This document shows positions 17,047 through 29,400 of a stretch of DNA of 32,089 nt, in pieces. This stretch comes from Chara braunii (lineage: Eukaryota; Streptophyta; Charophyceae; Charales; Characeae): NCBI GenBank assembly GCA_003427395.1, contig BFEA01000335.1:511531-543619 (forward strand), in the 5' to 3' direction. How positions within the stretch are numbered: position 1 is the stretch's first letter; every line of letters starts with the position of its first letter. A program made the translations under genes and the position numbers. Under the pieces are notes generated by a model. It worked only from the letters and a program-made list of their open reading frames with translations, searched no databases and had not been told where the DNA came from.

Positions 17047-20000
17047 GGGGTTTTGGAGTTTTACTTAATCATATGCCGAGGTTTAATCCAATTCTATATT
17101 CGATGTTTTGTTACCGAAACACACTTCGGGGTTTTCAGGTTTTACTTAGTGTTTCTTGTATGTTATATCCGAACCTAGATTCGGTGTTTCGTTACGGAAA
17201 CACACTTCGGGGTTTTCGGGTTTTGCTTAGTAATATTCTGAGGTTTAATCCGAGCCTAGATTCGGTGTTTCATTACCGAAACACACTTTGGGGTTTTCGG
17301 GTTTTACTTAATGTTTCCAGTGTGTTATATCCTATCCTAGATCGGTGTTTCGTTACCTAAACATACTTCGGGGTTTTCGGGTTTTACTTGGTGTTTCTAG
17401 TGTGTTATATCTAAGCCTAGTTCCGGTGTTTCGTTACCGGAAGACACTTCGTGGTTTTCGAGTTTTACTTAGTTATATTTCGAGGTTTAATCCAAGCCTA
17501 GATTCGGTGTCTCGTTATCGAAACACACTTTGGGGTTTTTGGGTTTTACCTAGTCATATTTTAAGGTTCAATCTAAGCCTAGATTTGGTGTTTCGTTACT
17601 GAAACACACTTGGGGGTTTTCCGGTTGTACTTAGTGTTTCCAGTGTGTTATATCCTAGCCTAGATTCGGTGTTTCATTACCAAAACACACTTCGGGGTTT
17701 TCGGGTTTTAGTTAGTCATATTTCGAGGGTTCATCAAAACCTAGATTCGATGATACATTATCGAAACACAGTTCTGGGTTTTCTGGTTTTACTCGGTATT
17801 TCTAGTGTGTTATATCCGAGCTTAGATTCGGTGTTTCGTTACCGAAACACACTTCGGGGTTTTCGGGTTTTACTTAGTTTTTTTATTGTGTTATATTCGA
17901 GCCTAGATTTGGTGTTTCGTTACCGAAACACACAGTTCGGGGTTTTCGGGTCCTACTTAGTCATATATCGAGGTTCAATCCGAGCCCAGATTCGGTGTTT
18001 CGTTACCAAAACACAGTTTGGGGTTCTCGGGTTTTACTTAGTTCTTCTTGTGTGTTATATCTGAAACTAAATTCCGTGTTTCGTTACTGAAACACACTTC
18101 GAAGTTTTCGGGTTTTACTTAGTCATATTTCGAGGTTTAATTCGAGTCTAGGTTCAGGGTTTCGTTACCAAAACACACTTCGTGGTTTTCGGATTTTACG
18201 TAGTCATATTTCGGGTTTCACTTAGTGTTTCTAGTGTGTTATATCTGAGCCTAGATTCAGTGTTTCGTTACCGAAACGCACTTTGGGGTTTTCGTGTTTT
18301 ACTTAGTCACATTTCGAGGTTGAATCTGAGCCTAACGAAACACACTTCATGGTTTTCGGGTTTTAAGTAGTCTTTCAAATGTGTTATATTCGAGCCTAGA
18401 TTCGGTGTTCCGTTCCTGAAACAAACTTCGGGGTTTTTGGGTTTTACTTAGTCATATTTTGAAGTTTAATCCGAGCCTAGATTCGGTGTTTCGTTGCCGA
18501 AACACACTTCGGGGATTTCGGGTTTTACTTAGTCATATTTCAAGGTTTAATCTGAACCTGGATTCGATGTTTCGTTACGGAAACACACTTCTGGGTTTTC
18601 GGGTTTTACTTAATCATGTTTCGAGGTTCAATCTAAGTCTAGATTTATTGTTTCGTTAACGAAACATATTTCAGGGTTTTGGGGGTTTACTTAGTGTTTC
18701 TAGTGTGTTATATTTAAGCCTAGATTCGGTGTTTCTTTACCAAAACACACTTCTTGGTTTTCGGGTTTCACTTAGTCATATTTCGAGGTTTAATCCGAGC
18801 CTAAATTCGGTGTTTCGTTACCATAACACACTTCGGGGTTTTCAGGTTTTACTGAGTCATATTTCGAAGTATAACTTAAGCCTAGATTCGGTGTTTCTTT
18901 ACCAAAACACACTTTGGGGTTTTCGGGTTTTACTTAGTGTTTCTAGTGTATTATATCCCATCCTAGATTCGGTGTTTCGTTACCGAAAACCCTTCGGGAT
19001 TCTCGTGTTTCACTTAGTGTTTCGAGTATGTTGTATCCAAGCCTAGATTCGGTGTTTCGTTACCGAAACCCATTTCAGGGTTTTCGGGTTTCACTTAGTG
19101 TTTGTAGTGTGTGATATCCGAGCCTAGATTGGGTGTTTCGTTACTGAAACACACTTCGGGGTTTTCGGGTTTTAATTAATTATATGCTGAGGTTTAATCC
19201 AAGCCTAGATTTAGTGTTTTGTTACCGAAACACACTTCGGGGTTTTGAGGGTTTACTTAGTGTTATTAGTGTGTTACATCCGAACCTAGATTCAGTGTTT
19301 CGTTACCGAAACACACTTCGGGGTTTTCGGGTTTTACTTAGTAATATTCGGAGGTTTAATCCAAGCCTAGATTCGATGTTTCATTACCGAAACACACTTC
19401 GGGGTTTTCGGGTTTTACTTAATATTTCCAGTGTGTTATATCCCAGCCTAGATTCAGTGTTTCGTTACCTAAACACACTTCAAGGTTTTCGGGTTTTATT
19501 TAGTGTTTCTAGTGTGTTATATCTAAGCCTAGTTCCGGTGTTTCGTTATCGAAATACACTTCGTGGTTTTCGGGTTTTACTTAGTTATATTTCGAGGTTT
19601 GATCTAAGCCTAGATTCGGTGTTTCATTATGGAAACACACTTCGGGGTTTTCGGGTTTTACCTAGTCATCGTTGAGGTTCAATCTAAGCCTGGATTTGGT
19701 GTTTCATTACTAAAACACACTTCGGGGTTTTCCGGTTATACTAAGTGTTTCTAGTGTGTTATATCTGAGCCTAGATTTGGTGTTTCATTACGAAAACACA
19801 CTTCGGGGTTTTCGAGTTTCAGTTAGTCATATTTCGAGGTTTAATCAAAGCCTAGATTCGGTGTTTCGTTATCGAAATACAGTTCTGGTTTTCAAGTTTT
19901 ACTCTGTGTTTCTACTGTGTTATATCCGAGCCTAGATTTGGTGTTTCGTTACCGAAACACACTTCTGGGTTTTCGGGTTTCACTTAGTGTTTCTAGTGTG

Positions 20001-20458
20001 TTATTTCCGAGCCTAGAGTAGGTGTTTCGTTACCGAAACACACTTCGAGGTTTTCGGGTTTTTCTTAGTCATATTTCGAGGTTCAATCCGAGCCTAGATT
20101 CGGTGTTTCGTTACCAAAATACACTTTGGGGTTCTCGGGTCTTACTTAGTGCTTCTAGTGTGTTATATCCGAGACTTAATTCGGTGTTTCGTTACTGAAA
20201 CACACTTCGGAGTTTTAGGGTTTTACTTTGTCATATTTCAAGGTTTAATCCGAGTCTAGATTCGGTGTTTCGTTATCGAAACATACTTTATGGTTTTCGG
20301 GTTTTACGTAGTCAGATTTCGGGTTTCACTTAGTGTTTCTAGTGTGTTATATCCGAGCCTAGATTCGGTGTTTCGTTACCGAAACGCACTTCGGGGTTTT
20401 CTGGTTTTGCTTAGTGTTTCTAGTGTGTTATATCCGAGCCTAGATTTGGTATTTCGTT
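17047..20458 (+). repeat. Satellite family 2, central block in forward orientation, about 42 copies
   Basis: Unit landmarks: GGTGTTTCGTTACCGAAACA, CACTTCGGGGTTTTCGGGTT, TTACTTAGTGTTTCTAGTGT, GTTATATCCGAGCCTAGATT, C (81 bp). The block starts at GGGGTTTTGG (17,047) and ends inside the unit hairpin at ...ATTTCGTT (20,458), which is followed immediately by its inverse AACGAAACACC. The period is 27 codons, so one frame stays open over several units (SVFRYRNTLRGFRVLLS), but stops and shifts recur and no start or gene context exists. Confidence 0.95.
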
Positions 20459-23400
20459 AACGAAACACCGATTCTAGGCTTGGATATAACACACTAGAAA
20501 CACTAAGTGAAACACGAAAATCCCGACATTTGTTTCGGTAACGAAACACTGAATATTGGCTCGGATATAACACACTAGAAACACTGAGTAAAACCGGAAA
20601 ACCCCGAAGTGTGTTTCGGTAATGAAACACCGAATCTTGGCTTATATTGAACCTCCAAATTTGACTAGGTGAAACCCGAAAATCCCGAAGCGTGTTTTGG
20701 TGACGAACCACCGAATGTAGGTTTGGATTAAACCTAGAAATATAACTAAGTAAAACCCGAAAACCCCGAAGTGTGTTTCGGTAACGAAACCCTGAATCTA
20801 GGCTCGGATACAACACACTAGAAACACTAAGTAATACCCGAAAACCACGAAGTGTGTTTCAGCAACAAAACAGCGAATTTATGCTCGCATAAAACACACT
20901 AGAAAAACTAAGTAAAACCCGAAAACCCAGAAGTGTGTTTTGGTAATGAAACACAGAATCTAGGCTGGAATATAACACACTAGAAACACAATGTAAAACA
21001 TGAAAACCCCGAAGTGTATTTCGGTAACGAAACATCGAATCTAGGCTCGGATTAAACCTCGAAATATGAGTAGGTAAAACCCGAAAGCCCCGAAGTGTTT
21101 TTCGCTAACGAAACACCGAAACGAGGTTCGGATATAACACACTAGAAACACTAAGTAAAACCTCAAAACCCCGAATTGTGTTTCGGTAATAAAACACCGA
21201 ATGTAGGCTCAGATTAAACCTCGAAATATGAATAAGTAAAACCCGAAAACCCCGAAGTGTGTTTCGTTAATGAAACACTGAATCTAGGGTCGGATATAAC
21301 ACACTAGAAACACCAAGTAAAACACGAAAACCTCGAAGTGTGTTTCGGTAACGTAACACCGAATCTAGGCTCGAATTAAATCTTGAAATATGACTAAGTA
21401 AAACCCGAAAACCCTGAAGTGTGCTTACGTAGCGAAACACCGAATCGAGGCTCGGATGTAACACACTAGAAACACCAAGTAAAACTTGAAGCCCCCGAAG
21501 TGTAGTTAGGTAACGAAACACCAAATCTAGGCCGGGATATAAAACCATGTGAACACTAAGTAGAACCCGAGAACCTCGAAGTGAATTTCAGTAACGAAAT
21601 ACGGAATATAGGTTTAGGTTGAACCTCGAAATATGACTCGGTAAAACCCGAAAACCCCGAAGTGTATTTCGGTAAAGAAACACCGAATCTAGGCTTGGAT
21701 TAAACCTCGAAACATAACTAAGAAAACCCCGAAAACCACTAAGTGTATTTCGGTAACGAAACACCGAATCAAGGCTGGGATATAACACACTGAAAACAGT
21801 AAGTAAAACCCGAAAACCCGAAGTGTGTTTCGGTAATAAAACACCGAATCTAGGCTCATATTAAACCTTGGAATATTACTAAGTAAAACCCGAAAACCCC
21901 GAAGTGTGTTTCGGTAACAAAACACCGAATCTAGGCTCGGATATAACACACTAGAAACACTAAGTAAAACCTGAAAACCCCGTAGTGTGTTTCGGTAACA
22001 AAACACCGAATCTATACTTGATTTAAACCTCGGTGTATGATTAAGTAAAACCCGAAACCCCCGAAGTGTGTTTCGGTAACGAAATACTGAATCTAGGCTC
22101 GGATATAAGACACTACAAACACTAAGTAAAACCCGAAAATCCAGAAGTGGCTTTCTGTAAAGAAACACCGAATCTAGGCTTGTATATGACACACTAGAAA
22201 CACTAAGTGAAACACGAAAACCCCGAAGAGTGTTTCAGTAATGAAACATCAAATCTAGGCTGAGATATAACACACTAGAAATACTAAGTAAAACCCGAAC
22301 ACCCTGAACTGTATTTCGGTAAGAAAACACCGAATCTAGGCTCAGATTAAACCTCGAAATATGACCAAGTAAAACCCGAAAACCTCGAAGTGTGTTTCCG
22401 TAACGAAACACCGTATTTAGGCCGGGATATAGCACACTAGAATCACTAAGTAAAACACGAAAACCTTAAAGTGTGTTTCGGTACTGAAACACCGAATCTA
22501 CGCTTGGATATAACACACTAGAGACACTTAGTAAAATCCGAAACCCAGAAGTGTGTTTCGGTAATGAAACACATAATCTAGGCTTTGATTAAACCTCAAA
22601 ATATTCTCAAACTAATCCGCTCTGGACTACAAGCTTTTTTTCATATGCCACACGGAGAGATTGAAGAGGCGACCATAGGCGCCGCCAGGCGGCGGCCCTT
22701 TACTAAAAACCGAAAACCCCGAAGTGTGTTTTGGTAATGAAACACTGAATCTAGGCTCAGATATAACACACTAGAAACACTAAGTAAAACCGGAAAACCC
22801 CAGATCTAGGCTTATATTGAACCTCAAAATATGACTAGGTAAAACCCGAAAATCCCGAAGTGTGTTTCGGTAACGAAACACCGAATCTAGGCTTGGATTA
22901 AACCTCGAAATATAACTAAGCAAAACCCGAAAACCCTGAAGTGTGTTTCGTTAACGAAACACTGAATCTAGGGTCGGATATAACACACTACAAACACTAC
23001 GTAAAACACGAAAACCCTGAAGTGTGTTTCGGTAACGTAACACCGAATCTACGCTCGGATATAACACACTAGAAACACTAAGTAAAACCCGAAAACCCCG
23101 AACTATGTTTCAGTAAGGAAACACCGAATTTAAACTCAGATATAACATACTCGAAACACTAGGTAAAACTCGAAAACCCTGAAGTGTGTTTCGGTAACGA
23201 AAGTTACGAAACACCAAATCTAAGTTTATATTAAACCTCGAAATACAACAAAGTAAAACCTGAAAACCCCGAAGTGTGTTTCGGTAACGAAACACTGAAT
23301 CTAAGCTCGGATATAACTCACTAGAAACACTACGTGAAACTCGAAAACCTCGAAGTCTGTTTAGGTAACGAAACACCAAATCTAGGCTCGGATTAAACCT

Positions 23401-26400
23401 CGAAATATAACTAAGTAAAACTTGAAAACCCCGAATTGTGTTTCGGTAACGAAACACGGAATCGAGAATCAGATATAACACACTGGAAACACAAAGTAAA
23501 ACCTGAAAACCCCGAGTGTGTTTAGGTAGCGAAACACCGAATATAGTTCGGATATAACACACTTGAAACACTAAGTAAGACCCCAAAACCCCGAACTGTG
23601 TTTCGGTAACGAAACACCGTGTCTAGAATCGGATTAAACCTCGTGTTTCGGTAAGGAAACACTGAACACACTAGAAACACTAAGTGAAACTCGAAAAACC
23701 CGAAGTGTGTTTCGGTAACGAAACACCGAATCTAGGCTCGGATTAAACCTCGAAATATGACTAAGTAAAACCCGGAAACCTCAAACAATGTTTCGGTAAC
23801 AAAAAACCGAATCGAGGCTCGGATATAACACACTGGAAACACTTAGTAAAACCTGAAAACCCCGGAGTGTGTTTAGGTAATGAAATACCGAATCTAGGTT
23901 GGGATATAACACACGGGAAACACTAAGTAAAACTCGAAAACCCCGAACTGTTTCAGTAAGGAAACATCGAATCTAGGCTCGGATTAAACCTCGAAATATG
24001 ACTAAGTAAGACCCGGAAACCCCGAAGTGTGTTCCGGTGACGAAACACCGAATCTAGGCTCGGATATAACACATCAGAAACATTAAGTAAAATCTGAAAA
24101 CCCTTAAGTGTGTTTCTATAAGAAAACACTGAATCTAGGCTTGGATTACATCTCGGCATATGATTAAGTAAAACCCGAAAACCCCGAAGTGTGTTCGGTT
24201 ACGAAACACGTAATCTAGGCTCGAATATAACACACTACTAATGCTAAGTAAATTCCGAAAACCCCAAAATGTGTTTGATAACGAAATACGGAATCTAGGC
24301 TCGGTTATAACACACTAGAAACACCAGGTAAAACCCGAAAACCCCGAAGTGTGTTTCGGTAATGAAACACAGAATCTAGGCTGGGATATAACACACTAGA
24401 AACACTAAGTAAAACCCGTGAACCCCGAAGTATGTTTCGGTAACGAAACACCGAATCTAGGCTCAGAATAAACCTCGAAATATGACTAAGTAAAAACCGA
24501 AACCCCCGAAGTATCTCTCTGTAATCAAACACCGAATCTAAGCTCGGATATAACTCAATAGAAGTACTAAGTAAAACTCAAAAACCCCAAAGTGTGTTTC
24601 GGTAACAAAACACCGAAGCTAGGTTTGGATTACACCTCGGCATATGATTAAGAAAAACCCGAAAACCCCGAAGTGTGTTTCGATAACGAAACATCGAATC
24701 TAGGCTCGAATATAACACACTAGAAACACTAAGAAAGACCCGAAAACGGACAAGTGTGTTTTAGTAAGAAACACCAAATCTAGGCTTGAATATAACACAC
24801 CAGAAAACCTAAGTAAAACCCTAAAACCCTGAAGTGTGTTTCGGTGACGAAACAACGAATCTCGACTGGGATATAACACACTAGAAACACGAAGTAAAAC
24901 CCGAAAACCCCGAAGTGTATTTCGGTAACGAAACTCTGAATCTAGGCTTGGATATAACACACTAGAAACACGAAGTACAACCCGAAACCCCGAAGTGTGT
25001 TTCGGTAACAAAACACCGAATCTAGGTTTGGATTACACATCGGCATATGATCAAGTAAAACCCGAAAACCCCAAAGTGTGTTTCGGTAACGAAACATGGA
25101 ATCTAGACTCGAATATAACACACTAGTAACGCTAAGTAAAACCCGAAAACCCCGAAGTGTGTTTCGGTATCGAAACACTGAATCTAGGCAGGAATATAAC
25201 ACACTAGAAACACTAAGTGAAACTCGAAAACCGCAAGGTGTGTTTCGGTAACGAAACATCTAAGCTAGGCTCGGATTAAACCTCGAAATATAACTAAGTA
25301 AAACCCGAAAACCCCGAACTCTGTTTCAGTAACGAAACACCGAGCCTAGGCTCGGATATAACACAGTGGAAACAATAAGTAAAACCTGAAAAACCCGAAG
25401 TGTGTTTAAGTCACGAAACACCGAATCTTGGCGGGGATATAACACACGAGAAACACTAAGTAAGACCCGAAAACCCCGAAGTGTGTTTTGGTAACAAAAC
25501 ACCGAATCCAGGCTCAGATTAAACCTCGAAATAGCACTAAGTAAGACCCGAAAACCCCGAAGTGTGTTTCCGTAACGAAATACCGAATCTAGACTCGGAT
25601 TAAACCTCGAAATATGACTAAGTAAGACCCGAAAAACCCCGAAGTGTGTTTCAGTAACGAAACACCGAATCTAGGCTCGGATATAACACACTAGAAACAC
25701 TAAGTAAGACCCGAAAACCCCGAAGTGTGTTTTGGTAACAAATCACCGAATCTACGATTGGATTACTCCTCGGCATATGATTACGTAAAACCCGAAAACC
25801 CCGAAGTGTATTTCGGTAACGAAACACCGAATCTAGACTCGAATATAACACACCAGTAACGCTAAGTAAAACCTGAAAACCCCGAAGTGTGTTTTGGTAA
25901 CGAAACACCGAATCTAGGCTCGGATAAAACACACTAGAAACACCAAGTAAAACCCGAAAACCCCGAAGTGTGTTTCGATAACGAAACACCGAATCTAGGC
26001 TGGGATATAAAACACTAGAAACACTAAGTAAAACCCGAAAATCCCGAAGTGTGTTTCGGTAACGAAACACCGAGTCTAGGCTCGGATCAAACCTCGAAAT
26101 ATGACTAAGTAAAACCCGAAATCCCCGAAGTGAGTTTCGATAACCAAAACCGAATGTAAGCTCGGATATAACTTACTAGAAACACTAAGTAAAACCCGAA
26201 AACTTCGAATTGTGTTTCGGTAACAAAACACCGAATCGAGGTTTGGATTACACCTCGGCATATGATTAACTAAAACTCAAAAACCCCGACGTGTGTTTCG
26301 GTAACGAAACACTGAATCTAGGCTCGAATATAACACACTAGAAACACTAAGTGAAACCTGAAAACCCCGAACTTTGTTTCGGTAACGAAACACCGATTCT

Positions 26401-29400
26401 ATGCTCGAATATAACACACTAGAAACCCTAAGTAAAACCCGAAAACCCCGAAGTGTGTTTCGGTAACGAAACACCGAATCTAGTCTCGGATATAAGACAC
26501 TAGAAACACTATGTAAAACCCGAAAACCCCGAAGTGTGTTTAGGTAACGAAACACCGAATCTAGGCTGGGATATAACACACTAGAAACACAAAGTAGAAC
26601 CTTAAAACCTCGAAGTGTATTTCTATAACGAAACACCGAATTTAGGCTCAGATTAAACCTCGAAATATAACTAAGTAAAACCTTAAAACCTCGAAGTGTG
26701 TTTTGGTAACGAAACACCGAATTTAGGCTCGGATATAACACACTCGAAACACTAAGTGAAACTTGAAAACCCCGAAGTGTGTTTCGGTAATAAAACACCG
26801 AATCTAGGCTCCAATTAAACCTCAAAATATAATTAAGTAAAACCCGTAAACCTCGAAGTATGTTTCGGTAACGAAACACTAAATCTAAGCTCGGATATAA
26901 CACAATAGAAACACTAAGCAAAACCCGAAAACCCCGAAGTGTGTTTCGGTAAAGTAACACTGAATCTATGCTCGGATTAAACCTCGAAATATGACTAAAT
27001 GAAACTCAAAAACCCCGAAGTGTGTATCGGTAACGAAACAATGAATCGAGGCTCAGATATAACGCACTAGAAACAATAAGTGAAACCCGAAGACCCCGAA
27101 GTGCGTTTAGGTAACGAAACACCGAATCTAGGACTGTATATAACATACTAGAATCACTAAGTAAAACCCGAAAACCCCGAAGTGTGTTTAGGTAACGAAA
27201 CAACGAATCTAGGCTGGGATATGACACACTAGAAACATGAAGTAAAAACCGAAGACCCCAAACTGTATTTCAGTAACGAAACACCGAAACTAGGCTCAAA
27301 TATAACACACTCGAAACACTAAGTAAAACCCGAAAACCCTAAAGTGTGTTTCGGTAACGAAAGTTACGAAACACCGAATCTAGGTTTGGATTAAACCTCG
27401 AAATATAACAAAGTAAAACCCGAAAACCCCAAAGTGAGTTTCGGTAACAAAACACTGAATCTAGGCTCGGATATAACACACTAGAAACACTAAGTGGAAC
27501 TCAAAAACCTCGAAGTGTGTTTCGGTAACGAAATACCGAATTTATGCTCGGATTAAAGCTTGAAATATGACAAAGTAAAACTTGAAAACCCCGAACTGTG
27601 TTTCCGTAACGAAACACCGAATCGAGGATCGGATATAACACACTGGAAACACCAAGTAAAACCTGAAAAACCCTAATTGTGTTTAGGTAACGAAACACCG
27701 AATATAGGCAGGGATATAACACATTGGAAACACTAAGTAAAACCCGAAAACCCCAAAGTGTGTTTCGGTAACGAAACACCGTATCTAGGCTCGGATTAAA
27801 CCTCGAAAATATGACTAACTAAGACTCGAAAACTTCGAAGTGTGTTTCGGTAACGAAATTCCGAATCTAGGCTCGGATATAACACACTAGAAACACTAAG
27901 TAAAACCCGAAAACCAAGAAGTGTGTTTCGGTAACAAAACACCGAATCTAGGTTTGGATGACACCTCAGCATATGATTTAGTAAAACCCGAAAACCTAGT
28001 AGTGTGTTTCGGTAACGAAACACCGAATCTAGGCTTAGATATAACACACTAGTAACGCTAAGTAAGACCCGAAAACCCCGAAGTGTGTTTCGGTAACGAA
28101 ATACTGAACACACTGGAAACACTAAGTGAAACTCGAAAACCCTGAAGTATATTTCGGTAACGAAACACCGAATCTAGGCTCGGATATAACCTCGAAATAT
28201 GACAAAGTAAAACTCAAAAACCCCGAACTGTGTTTCGGTAACGAAACACCGAATCGAGGCTCGGATATAACACACTGGAAACACTTAGTAAAACCTGAAA
28301 ACCTCGAAGTGTGTTTAGGCAACGAAACGTCGAATCTAGTCTAGGATATAACACACGGGAAACACTAAGTAAAACCCGAAAACCCCGAAGAGTGTTTCTG
28401 TAAGAAAACACCGAATCTAGGCTTGGATTACACCTCGGGATATGATTAAGTAAAACCCGAAAACCCCGTAGTCTGTTTTGGTAACGAAACACCGAATCTA
28501 GGCTCGAGCATAACACACTAGTAACACTAAGTAAAACCCGAAAACCCCAAAGTGTGTTTTTGTAACGAAATACCAAATCTAGGCTCGGATATAACACAAT
28601 AGAAAAACTAAGTAAAACGCAAAAACCTCGAAGTGTGTTTCGGTAACGAAACACCGAATCGAGGCTGGGATACAACACACTAGAAACACTAAGTAAGACC
28701 CGAGAACCCCGAAGTGTAGTTCGGTAACGAAACACCGAATCTAGGCTTATATTAAACCTCGAAATATGACTAAGTAAAACCCGAAATCCCCGAATTATCT
28801 CTCTGTTACTAAACACTGAATCTAAGCTCGGATATAACTCACTAATAACACTATGTAAAACCCAAAAACCCCGAAGTGTGTTTCGGTAACAAAACACCGA
28901 ATCTAGGTTTGGATTACACCTCGTCAAGTGATTAAGTAAAACCCGAAAACTTCGAAGTGTGTTTCGGTAACGAAACACCGAATCGAGGCTCAAATATAAC
29001 ACACTAGAAACACTAGGTAAGACCTGAAAACGTGGAAGTGTGTTTTGGTAACGAAACACCGAATCTAGGCTCGAATATAACACACTAGAAACACTAAGTA
29101 AAACCCGAAAACCCCGAGGTGTGTTTCAGTGACGAAACACCGAATCTCGGTTGGGATATAACACACTATAAACGTTGAGTAAAACCTGAAAACCCCGAAT
29201 TGTGTTTCGGTAACGACACACAGAATCTATGCTCGGATATAACACACGGGAAAGCACAAGTACAACTCGAAAACCCCGAAGTGTGTTTCGGTACAAAACA
29301 CCGAATCTAGGCTTGGATTACACCTCGGCATATGATGAAGAAAAACCCGAAAACCCCGAAGTGTATTTCGGTAACCAAACACCGTATCCAGGCTTGAATA

